DNA from: Candidatus Omnitrophota bacterium | GTDB taxonomy: Bacteria; Omnitrophota; Gorgyraeia; Gorgyraeales; Gorgyraeaceae | NCBI GenBank assembly: GCA_018817035.1 | Contig: JAHIUV010000092.1 | Location: 1-5,233, forward strand | Direction of reading: 5' to 3' | DNA length: 5,233 bases | Shown here: in pieces, positions 1 to 5,233 of the stretch | Position numbering within the stretch: position 1 is the first letter of the stretch | Layout of the letters: each line of letters begins with the position of its first letter | Notes under the pieces: generated by a model | Seen by the model: the letters and a program-made list of their open reading frames with translations, nothing else | Databases searched by the model: none | Told to the model about the DNA's origin: nothing | Made by a program: the position numbers and the translations under genes

Positions 1-180
1 CTTGCCAGCGCGCTTTTAAAGTTAGAGAAGGGCGCCAGGGCCCACCCAATGTCCGCGAACAACGCTACCGCGCATATTTTTATAGTGAACCCATTGCGTC
101 CCGGAGGCGTTGCGGGACTTTTTAGCACGCACCCGCCGATCCAGGAAAGAGTAAAACGCCTACAAAGTATAAAACCTTAA
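1..180 (+). CDS. htpX: HtpX-family membrane zinc metalloprotease, C-terminal fragment
   Basis: The frame is open from base 1 to a TAA at 178-180 and gives 59 residues; the start and the catalytic HEXXH region lie outside the window. The tail contains NATAHIFIVNPL followed by LFSTHPPIQERVKRL (residues 41-55), the characteristic C-terminal signature of HtpX (M48 family), which ends with a conserved STHPP..ERI.RL block. Known for the family: an inner-membrane Zn protease that degrades misfolded membrane proteins. Its stop codon lies inside the palindromic repeat at 176-216, so the repeat abuts, and in fact supplies, the end of the gene. It is followed by moxR on the same strand after 56 bases, so it may belong to the same transcript or be a separate upstream unit. 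Identification rests on the tail only. Confidence 0.88.
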   Translation, partial: LASALLKLEKGARAHPMSANNATAHIFIVNPLRPGGVAGLFSTHPPIQERVKRLQSIKP

Positions 181-216
181 CTTCACAACAGTGCATTGCA
201 GTTTTGTGAAGTTAAG
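176..216 (+). repeat. Palindromic repeat, copy 1 (hairpin between htpX and moxR)
   Basis: A 41-base near-perfect palindrome centred on base 196. The outer arms are 13 perfect base pairs (176-188, CTTAACTTCACAA, with 204-216, TTGTGAAGTTAAG). Two mismatches follow (189/203 and 191/201), then an inner TGCA/TGCA pairing at the tip, so 18 of 20 positions pair. Bases 178-216 are identical to 2835-2873, and the homology extends to 175-216 with a single change at 177. It contains the htpX stop codon at its left edge and ends 8 bases before the moxR Shine-Dalgarno. No run of T follows it, so it does not look like an intrinsic terminator. The function is unknown: an interspersed REP-like repeat or an mRNA processing or stability hairpin are both possible. 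Confidence 0.93.
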
Positions 217-224
217 CTCTAAAA

Positions 225-231
225 AAGGAGG
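225..231 (+). promoter_or_regulatory. Shine-Dalgarno site of moxR
   Basis: AAGGAGG lies 5 bases upstream of the ATG at 237. It is the strongest ribosome binding site in the window and decides the moxR start. It falls 8 bases after the repeat hairpin and so is not itself sequestered in the stem. Confidence 0.9.
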
Positions 232-236
232 ATTAC

Positions 237-1244
237 ATGTCGGATTTCAACCCTAAATACGGACAGGACATAAGAGAGATCAACGAAAGAGTAAAGTCCG
301 CCAGTCTTTTTATCCAGCAGATCAATAACGAACTCGGCAAAGTCATTGTCGGACAAAAATACATGATAGACAGGCTTTTGATCGCGCTTCTCGCGAACGG
401 ACACATATTAATAGAGGGAGTCCCAGGGCTCGCGAAGACGCTGGCAGTGAATACCCTGTCAAGCTGTATACAGACAAAATTCCAGAGGATCCAGTTTACG
501 CCTGATCTTTTGCCGGCTGATCTAATAGGCACCCTTGTATATAATCCAAAGGACGGAAAATTTACGATAAAAAAAGGCCCTATTTTTGCGAACCTGATAC
601 TAGCTGATGAAATAAACAGGGCTCCGGCAAAAGTGCAGAGCGCGCTTTTAGAGGCAATGCAGGAACGTCAGGTTACCATAGGTGATAATACATTCAAGAT
701 GGATGATCCGTTCCTGATCCTTGCCACGCAAAACCCGATAGAACAAGAAGGCACATATCCTCTTCCCGAGGCGCAGGTTGACCGCTTTATGTTAAAGATA
801 AAGATGGGGTATCCCGACAAAAAAGAAGAAAGAGAGATCATGGACCGCATGGCAGGACAGGAACCTGTCAGGGTAAATTCTGTGGTTTCCCCGGAAGATA
901 TCATGAAAGCCAGAAAGATAGTAAGTGAGATATATATTGATGATAAAGTGAAAGATTATATAGTGGATCTTGTCTACGCTACGCGCACTCCGGAAGCGTA
1001 CAATCTTGATATAAAAAATCTTATAGCGTACGGGGCATCTCCCAGGGCGTCGATATACCTTAATATAGCCAGCCGCGCTCACGCGTTCATCAGGGGAAGA
1101 GGTTTTGTGACGCCTGAAGATGTCAAGGCAATAGGCATGGATGTCCTGCGGCATCGCGTAATAGTTACTTATGAGGCAGAGGCTGAGGAGATGACCAGCG
1201 AGGACGTGGTAAAGAAAGTTTTTGACGAAATCGAAGTCCCATGA
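237..1244 (+). CDS. moxR: MoxR-family AAA+ ATPase
   Basis: A 335-residue protein of normal length for the family (about 310-340). The AAA+ motifs are complete: Walker A GVPGLAKT (61-68), Walker B ILADEINRAP (121-130, acidic pair D124-E125), sensor 1 in ATQNPIEQEG (163-172) continuing to PLPEAQVDRF (175-184), and sensor 2 in GASPRA (266-271). The C-terminal lid ends with the usual LRHRV (304-308). There is no signal peptide or membrane segment, so it is cytoplasmic. MoxR ATPases are known as chaperone-like partners of VWA-domain proteins encoded beside them; here the likely clients are the DUF58, BatA and BatB products downstream. The start is fixed by AAGGAGG 5 bases upstream. The TGA stop overlaps the ATG of the DUF58 gene (ATGA at 1241), suggesting translational coupling. 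The physiological substrate cannot be inferred. Confidence 0.96.
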   Translation: MSDFNPKYGQDIREINERVKSASLFIQQINNELGKVIVGQKYMIDRLLIALLANGHILIEGVPGLAKTLAVNTLSSCIQTKFQRIQFTPDLLPADLIGTLVYNPKDGKFTIKKGPIFANLILADEINRAPAKVQSALLEAMQERQVTIGDNTFKMDDPFLILATQNPIEQEGTYPLPEAQVDRFMLKIKMGYPDKKEEREIMDRMAGQEPVRVNSVVSPEDIMKARKIVSEIYIDDKVKDYIVDLVYATRTPEAYNLDIKNLIAYGASPRASIYLNIASRAHAFIRGRGFVTPEDVKAIGMDVLRHRVIVTYEAEAEEMTSEDVVKKVFDEIEVP

Positions 1245-2119
1245 TACCAAAAGAGATACTCAGAAAAGTAAAGCAAATAGAGATCCGTACCGGAAAACTC
1301 GTCAATGATGTTTTTGCCGGAAAGTACGAATCTATATTTAAAGGCCGGGGCATGGAGTTTCATGAGGTGCGCGAATATGTGCCCGGAGATGACATTCGCT
1401 CCATTGATTGGAATGTTACAGCCAGGGCAGGACATCCTTATGTGAAGAAATTCGTCGAGGAAAGAGAACTGACGGTTCTTTTAATGGTGGATGTAAGCGG
1501 TTCGGGTTATTTCGGCACAAAGAACAAAATGAAAAGAGATGTTATGGCTGAGATAGGCGCGCTCCTGGCGTTTAGCGCAATAAAAAATAACGATAAGGTA
1601 GGACTTTTGCTTTTTACCGATCATGTGGAAAAATTCATTGCCCCTAAAAAAGGCAAGGCCCATGTTTTGCGCGTAATAAGAGAGATGTTATACCATGATC
1701 CTAAAGGCAAGAAGACCGATATACGCTCCGCGCTCGAATATGCCGGAAAAGTAACAAAGAAAAGATGCGTTATTTTTATACTCTCTGATTTTATGGATTC
1801 CGGATACGAGCGTCTTTTGAGGATATTAAATAAACGTCATGATATTGTCGGCATAGCCATTTCCGATCCGAGGGAAAGCCATCTTCCTGACATGGGACTT
1901 GTGGAATTTGAGGATGCCGAGACAGGTGAAATGATCTACTTGGATACCGGCGACGCGCTTTTGAAAAAAGAATTCGCGGCACGAAGGACCTTATTTAAGG
2001 AAAGCCGTGATAAGGCCTTTAGATCAATGGGCCTGGATTCGATAGAACTGTCCACTGACAGGTCTTACATAGAGCCTTTGATGTTATTCTTTAAGACTCG
2101 CGCCAGAAGATTTAGATGA
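1241..2119 (+). CDS. DUF58 family protein with VWA-like fold
   Basis: 292 residues, typical of the shorter DUF58 proteins. The DUF58 signature is clear: FKGRGMEFHEVREYVPGDD (33-51) followed by IRSIDWNVTARAG (52-64). A VWA-like domain follows with MIDAS residues in DVSGS (D84, S86, S88), a likely T159 in KKTDI and D183 in LSDF. No membrane segment is visible, so it should be cytoplasmic, unlike BatA and BatB. DUF58 genes almost always follow moxR; the product is taken to be a MoxR client or adaptor, but its biochemical role is not established. The start is the ATG overlapping the moxR stop; no strong Shine-Dalgarno lies ahead of it, consistent with translation coupled to moxR. Its own TGA overlaps the ATG of the next gene. 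Confidence 0.95.
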   Translation: MIPKEILRKVKQIEIRTGKLVNDVFAGKYESIFKGRGMEFHEVREYVPGDDIRSIDWNVTARAGHPYVKKFVEERELTVLLMVDVSGSGYFGTKNKMKRDVMAEIGALLAFSAIKNNDKVGLLLFTDHVEKFIAPKKGKAHVLRVIREMLYHDPKGKKTDIRSALEYAGKVTKKRCVIFILSDFMDSGYERLLRILNKRHDIVGIAISDPRESHLPDMGLVEFEDAETGEMIYLDTGDALLKKEFAARRTLFKESRDKAFRSMGLDSIELSTDRSYIEPLMLFFKTRARRFR

Positions 2120-2343
2120 GAAAGATAAAAGTAAAAGTAATAACCGGGGCAAAGAAAGAGGAAATACTTAAGTTATCAGAGACAGAGTATAAGATAAAAG
2201 TCTCTTGTCCCCCTGAAAAAGGCAAAGCCAATCAAAGGATAATAAGGTTACTTTCTGATAAGTTCGGTGTCGCTAAGAGCCGCATCAGGATAATATCCGG
2301 AAAAACGAACAGCAGGAAAATAGTAGAAATAGATAATGGATAA
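2116..2343 (+). CDS. DUF167 / YggU family small protein (UPF0235)
   Basis: 75 residues, short but within the usual 75-110 range. Both family motifs are present: CPPEKGKANQRIIRLL (31-46, matching the PP..GKAN..L core) and SGKTNSRKIVEI (61-72, matching the GxTSRxK core). No signal peptide or membrane segment. The function of the family is unresolved; a small alpha/beta fold and possible nucleic-acid binding have been suggested. The gene is wedged between DUF58 (4-base ATGA overlap) and the DUF4381-like gene (8-base overlap), so it is translated as part of the MoxR/VWA operon. That is not a standard member of this operon as far as I know. A weak purine-rich AGAAGA lies just upstream of the start, inside the DUF58 coding sequence. 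Confidence 0.93.
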   Translation: MRKIKVKVITGAKKEEILKLSETEYKIKVSCPPEKGKANQRIIRLLSDKFGVAKSRIRIISGKTNSRKIVEIDNG

Positions 2344-2866
2344 TAACATGATCATGAATGACGTAAGGCCTTTAAAGGCTCCTGTTGAAATAAAGGATGC
2401 CTTACAATTTTTACCCGTAATAATATTGGTTTTGTTGCTCGCCTCCGCCATAGCGGGATTTTTCTATTTTAAAAAGAAGAGGCATGTAAAAGAAAAGCCT
2501 ATTGAACCCCCCAGGCCCCCTGAAGAAACCGCATTCGAGGAATTAAGGTCGCTTATTGAGGCACGGCTTGTGGAAAAAGGCATGATCAAAGAATATTACA
2601 TAAGAATATCCGACATAATACGTAAATATATAGAGCGTAAATATAATGTCCTTGCCTTGGATAAAACTACGTGGGAATTATACCGGGAGTTGCGGGCCAA
2701 AAACTTCAACAGGGCTCACGCGGATATGATACGTGATTTTTTAGAGGATTGTGACCTTGTGAAATTCGCGAAATATGCCCCTGCGCAAAAAGAGATAGAA
2801 GAAATATACGCCCGCGCAAAAGAGATCGTAGCCGTAACTTCACAACAGTGCATTGCAGTTTTGTGA
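2336..2866 (+). CDS. Single-pass membrane protein of Bat operon, DUF4381-like
   Basis: 176 residues. An N-terminal segment RPLKAPVEI (11-19) precedes one strong transmembrane helix (about 23-45), then KKKRH (46-50), which predicts a periplasmic N-terminus and a cytoplasmic C-terminal domain. A proline-rich linker (57-63) follows. The helical domain (about 66-165) carries EYYIRISDIIRKYIERKYN and LDKTTWELYREL, a pattern typical of the small membrane proteins between DUF58 and BatA (DUF4381-like, related to the C-terminal part of BatD-type proteins). Role: probably a membrane adaptor for the VWA proteins; inferred from position. Start choice is uncertain: methionines at residues 1, 5 and 7 are all possible and none has a good Shine-Dalgarno. 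Oddity: the last ten residues (about 167-176) and the TGA stop are encoded by repeat copy 2, so the native C-terminus may have been replaced. Confidence 0.78.
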   Translation: MDNNMIMNDVRPLKAPVEIKDALQFLPVIILVLLLASAIAGFFYFKKKRHVKEKPIEPPRPPEETAFEELRSLIEARLVEKGMIKEYYIRISDIIRKYIERKYNVLALDKTTWELYRELRAKNFNRAHADMIRDFLEDCDLVKFAKYAPAQKEIEEIYARAKEIVAVTSQQCIAVL

Positions 2867-2873
2867 AGTTAAG
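2833..2873 (+). repeat. Palindromic repeat, copy 2 (hairpin at 3' end of DUF4381-like gene)
   Basis: Same orientation as copy 1. Bases 2835-2873 are identical to 178-216, and only base 2834 (G for T177) differs across the palindrome, which unpairs one outer position. The centre is base 2853. The left arm and loop are translated as the end of the upstream gene: codons from GTA at 2834 give V-TSQQCIAVL and then the in-repeat TGA at 2864-2866. The right arm ends 8 bases before the batA ATG at 2882. No T-run follows. Neither copy shows an obvious target-site duplication. There is no such repeat at the other junctions of the operon. Confidence 0.93.
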
Positions 2874-2881
2874 ATAATTAT

Positions 2882-3871
2882 ATGAGATTTGCCAGTCCTT
2901 TATTTTTAATATTGTTGAGTATTATCCCTTTACTGGCCTGGGATTACCTCAGGCGTGGTAATCTTAGGAACGCCAGCCTGGCGTTTTCCGATATCTCCGT
3001 CGCAAAAAATATAAGGCCCGGGTTTCGCGTTAAATATCGTCATATGCCGATGATGCTAAGAATGCTGGCGATATTTATATTTATTATCGCGATGGCAAGG
3101 CCTCAGGCGGGACAAAAAGAGGAGGAGATCATAACCGAAGGTATAGATATAATACTTACTCTTGATACATCGAGCAGCATGAAAGCGGAGGATTTTAAAC
3201 CGCAGAACAGATTAGGCGCCGCGAAAGAGGTGATAGAAGAATTTATAAAGTCCAGAAAAAATGACAGGATCGGGCTTGTGGTCTTCGCGCGGTATAGTTT
3301 TACCCAGTGCCCTCTTACACTGGATTATGGCACGCTATTGGACCTGACAGAAAAAATAGACATAGGTATAATAGAGGACGGTACTGCCATAGGCATGGCG
3401 ATCGCTAATTCCGTAAATAGGATCAGGGATTCTCAGGCGAAGAGTAAGATCATCATACTTTTGACCGACGGGATCAATAACGCCGGTAAAATAGACCCTT
3501 TTACAGCGGCAAAAACAGCGAAAGCCCTTGGTATAAAAATATACGCGATAGGCGCGGGAAAGCCCGGCGTGGCGCTTTATCCCGTCGAGGATCCTATATT
3601 CGGCAAAAGATATATGCAGATGGAGACAGAAATAGACGAGGAATTGTTGCGTCAGATAGCGGATGAGACCGGCGGCATGTATTTCCGGGCAAAAGACGAA
3701 AAAGGCCTCAGGGATATATATGAGACAATAGGTAAACTGGAAAAGGCCAGGATAGAGACAAAGGAATACGCTGATTATACGGAGATCGTCGGCGGATTCT
3801 TATTATTAGGGATCATAATATTTTTAGTCGAGACAGTCTTGACTAATACTGTATTCAGAAAAATACCATAG
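2882..3871 (+). CDS. batA: BatA-like membrane-anchored VWA-domain protein
   Basis: 329 residues, typical of BatA. Hydrophobic segments at about 5-20 and 58-72 (ending MARPQAG, a hallmark junction) and about 303-322 anchor the VWA domain to the membrane. The VWA domain (about 87-290) has a complete MIDAS: DTSSS (D95, S97, S99), T168 in EDGTAIG and D196 in LLTDG. The family block FTQCPLTLDYG lies at 140-150. Known for the family: Bat proteins support aerotolerance or envelope stress resistance in Bacteroides and Leptospira; the molecular role is unclear, probably a metal-dependent protein-protein scaffold handled by MoxR. The ATG at 2882 has only a weak ribosome binding site, and the sequence ahead of it is the right arm of repeat copy 2. 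Followed after 11 bases by batB, which is its paralogue. Confidence 0.94.
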   Translation: MRFASPLFLILLSIIPLLAWDYLRRGNLRNASLAFSDISVAKNIRPGFRVKYRHMPMMLRMLAIFIFIIAMARPQAGQKEEEIITEGIDIILTLDTSSSMKAEDFKPQNRLGAAKEVIEEFIKSRKNDRIGLVVFARYSFTQCPLTLDYGTLLDLTEKIDIGIIEDGTAIGMAIANSVNRIRDSQAKSKIIILLTDGINNAGKIDPFTAAKTAKALGIKIYAIGAGKPGVALYPVEDPIFGKRYMQMETEIDEELLRQIADETGGMYFRAKDEKGLRDIYETIGKLEKARIETKEYADYTEIVGGFLLLGIIIFLVETVLTNTVFRKIP

Positions 3872-3876
3872 GAAAG
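3871..3876 (+). promoter_or_regulatory. Shine-Dalgarno site of batB
   Basis: GGAAAG lies 6 bases before the ATG at 3883, with its first G forming the last base of the batA TAG stop. It supports the batB start and close coupling of the two genes. Confidence 0.6.
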
Positions 3877-3882
3877 ATAATC

Positions 3883-4893
3883 ATGCATTGGGGTTTGCCG
3901 GTATATTTGAATTTCCTTTTGCTGTTACCCGCGCTGGTGATATTTTTTGTCGTTGTTTCGGCGAGAAAAAAAAAGGACCTGGACATATTCGGTGATAATG
4001 CCCTGGTAAAAAAATTGTCTTTTTCTAAAAGCAATTCCAGGGAACGCTCCGGTAAGATATTACTTGTGATCATAGCGGGTTTTTTGATCTTGTCGTTGGC
4101 GAGGCCGCAGATAGGAACGCGGCTTACCATGTCTAAAAGACGCGGAGTCGACATAATGATAGCGATAGACACATCCTCAAGCATGATGGCGCGGGATATA
4201 AAACCCAGCCGCATAGAAAAGGCAAAGATGGAGGTCGCCTCATTTATAAATAAATTAAAAGGAGACAGGGTGGGTATTTTGACCTTTGCGGGAGACAGTT
4301 TTGTCCAATGCCCCCTGACCCTCGATTACAACGCGGCAAATATGTTTTTGAGTTTAATAGAACCCGGCATGATGCCCAAACCCGGAACCGCGCTGGGAAA
4401 AGCCATAGATATGGCGTCAAGATCATTTGTAAAGAAGCAGAGGAAGTATAAGGTTTTAGTCATTTTGACTGATGGTGAGGACCATGATACTGATCCGATA
4501 AAGGCCGCTAAGGAAACCAAGGAACAAGGCATAGTTATTTATACTATAGGCATAGGGACAGGAAAAGGAGAACCAATACCTGTCTTAGATGAAAAAGGCA
4601 ATATTTCCGGATACAAGAAAGATAAAGAAGGCGCAGTGGTGATGTCAAAGCTTGATGAGGAAACTCTCAGGAGAATAGCTCTTGTAACAGGGGGGAGATA
4701 TTATCATGCTACGCCCGCTGAATTTGAGCTCGATAAGATCTACGATGAGATAAGCAATATGGATAAAAAAGAACTTTCTGACAGGCTATTCACGCGGTAT
4801 GAGGAAAGATTCCAATATTTCCTGGCTATAGCGCTTATTTTATTATGCGTGGAGTTTTTATTGGGAGACAGAAGAAGAAAGATAAATTTATGA
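3883..4893 (+). CDS. batB: BatB-like membrane-anchored VWA-domain protein
   Basis: 336 residues. Membrane segments at about 8-26 and 57-73 (ending SLARPQIG) and a C-terminal helix at about 311-327 followed by a basic tail, the same topology as BatA. VWA domain about 88-295 with full MIDAS: DTSSS (D96, S98, S100), T169 in KPGTALG and D197 in ILTDGEDHD. The shared block FVQCPLTLDYN (140-150) shows it is a paralogue of the upstream gene. The loop PIPVLDEKGNISGYKKDKEG (231-250) and the following LDEETLRRIA are typical of BatB. It has no fused TPR region, unlike the gammaproteobacterial version; the TPR part is the separate next gene. Role by family: a VWA partner of BatA in the membrane complex, probably with the VWA domain facing the periplasm. 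The start has GGAAAG 6 bases upstream. The TGA stop overlaps the next start (ATGA at 4890). Confidence 0.94.
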   Translation: MHWGLPVYLNFLLLLPALVIFFVVVSARKKKDLDIFGDNALVKKLSFSKSNSRERSGKILLVIIAGFLILSLARPQIGTRLTMSKRRGVDIMIAIDTSSSMMARDIKPSRIEKAKMEVASFINKLKGDRVGILTFAGDSFVQCPLTLDYNAANMFLSLIEPGMMPKPGTALGKAIDMASRSFVKKQRKYKVLVILTDGEDHDTDPIKAAKETKEQGIVIYTIGIGTGKGEPIPVLDEKGNISGYKKDKEGAVVMSKLDEETLRRIALVTGGRYYHATPAEFELDKIYDEISNMDKKELSDRLFTRYEERFQYFLAIALILLCVEFLLGDRRRKINL

Positions 4894-5233
4894 CGACCAC
4901 CAGAACAGCTGTTTTTATGGGAGTGGCCTATTTATTACTTTACCTCTCCACAATAGGTTGGATATGGCAGGATAGCGTAGCCGGAAAAGATAAACAGGCC
5001 AGGAAATTATACAACGAGGACAAGATCGACGAGGCGCTGTCAAAGTGGCGCGACGCGCAGACAAAAAATCCTGACAAAAAAGAATTACATTACAATATAG
5101 GCAACGCACTGCATAAACAAAATAAGTATGAAGACGCGTTCAATGAATACGCGAAATCCACAGACACAAAAAATACTGACCTTCAGGCAAAAACGTATTA
5201 TAATATCGGGAATACACATTACAAAATGGGAAA
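4890..5233 (+). CDS. batC: BatC-like TPR protein, N-terminal part (runs off window)
   Basis: The frame opens with the ATG overlapping the batB stop and stays open for 114 codons to the window end, so it is 3'-truncated by the window, not by mutation. Residues 8-27 are hydrophobic (VFMGVAYLLLYLSTIGWIWQ), a signal peptide or N-terminal anchor, so the rest is probably periplasmic. Then tetratricopeptide repeats: about 37-60 (ARKLYNEDKIDEALSKWRDA), about 66-97 (LHYNIGNALHKQNKYEDAFN) and a third starting at about 102 (TYYNIGNTHYKMG). This matches BatC, the TPR partner that follows BatA and BatB when the proteins are not fused. TPRs here would mediate protein contacts. A purine-rich stretch (AAGAAGAAAG, in the batB 3' end) may act as a weak ribosome binding site. 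Confidence 0.85.
   Translation, partial: MTTTRTAVFMGVAYLLLYLSTIGWIWQDSVAGKDKQARKLYNEDKIDEALSKWRDAQTKNPDKKELHYNIGNALHKQNKYEDAFNEYAKSTDTKNTDLQAKTYYNIGNTHYKMG

Noticed and set aside
176..216. Rho-independent terminator after htpX
   Set aside because: The stem is AT-rich and is followed by CTCTAAAAAAGG, not a T-run, in copy 1 and by ATAATTAT in copy 2; the second copy lies inside an operon and partly within a coding sequence. Neither strand gives the usual GC-rich stem plus U-tract.
175..217. Integron attC site
   Set aside because: The outer ends recall the attC simple sites (GTTAAGC fits GTTRRRY in copy 1), but copy 2 has GTTAAGA, the left end does not fit RYYYAAC, 41 bases is shorter than known attC sites, and the enclosed genes are a standard co-directional operon with no integrase in view.
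196..224. Promoter for moxR
   Set aside because: TTGCAG at 196-201 could be a -35, but nothing about 17 bases downstream resembles TATAAT well, and the sequence is constrained by the repeat; copy 2 has the same TTGCAG upstream of batA.
792..1250. 152-codon minus-strand open frame, and other minus-strand frames (233-532, 3855-4214)
   Set aside because: They lie entirely or mostly over strongly supported plus-strand genes (moxR; batB), have no recognisable motif and low-complexity-like composition, and are expected antisense shadows.
2828..2873. Classical REP element with a 5' GTAG tetranucleotide
   Set aside because: GTAG occurs at 2828-2831 just upstream of copy 2, but the equivalent place in copy 1 has no such tetranucleotide, so it is not part of the conserved element.
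176..2873. CRISPR array
   Set aside because: Only two copies, about 2.66 kb apart with genes between them and no regular spacers.

Overview
The window holds one tightly packed plus-strand gene cluster of the MoxR AAA+ ATPase / VWA (Bat, aerotolerance-type) kind. In order: the 3' end of an HtpX-type membrane metalloprotease (1-180), a MoxR ATPase (237-1244), a DUF58 protein (1241-2119), a small DUF167/YggU protein (2116-2343), a one-pass membrane protein resembling DUF4381 (2336-2866), two membrane-anchored VWA proteins, BatA-like (2882-3871) and BatB-like (3883-4893), and the start of a TPR protein, BatC-like (4890 to the window end). Four of the junctions are stop/start overlaps (ATGA at 1241, 2116 and 4890; 8 bases at 2336-2343), so most of the cluster is probably co-transcribed and translationally coupled. 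No minus-strand gene is convincing, and no stretch over 300 bases lacks a gene.

The genes suggest one envelope-associated machine. The MoxR ATPase is thought to act as a chaperone-like ATPase on VWA-domain clients. DUF58, BatA and BatB all keep intact metal-ion-dependent adhesion site (MIDAS) residues. The DUF4381-like and TPR proteins would be membrane-linked adaptors. HtpX upstream, a membrane-protein quality-control protease, fits an envelope-stress theme. The substrate of the machine cannot be read from this sequence.

The most unusual element is not a gene. A near-perfect 41-base palindrome occurs twice in the same orientation (176-216 and 2833-2873), with 39 consecutive identical bases. 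It sits exactly at the 3' end of an upstream gene each time. In copy 1 its TAA is the stop codon of htpX; in copy 2 another frame of the repeat encodes about ten C-terminal residues and the TGA stop of the DUF4381-like gene. The two copies bracket the moxR to DUF4381 block, and both sit just ahead of the next start codon. It looks like an interspersed palindromic (REP- or MITE-like) repeat, or a conserved intra-operon RNA hairpin.

Organism: the gene order, moderate GC, heavy use of ATA for isoleucine and AGA/AGG for arginine, and the split BatA/BatB/BatC arrangement suggest a Gram-negative-type bacterium, possibly of a candidate phylum such as Omnitrophota. That taxonomic guess is inference and of low confidence.
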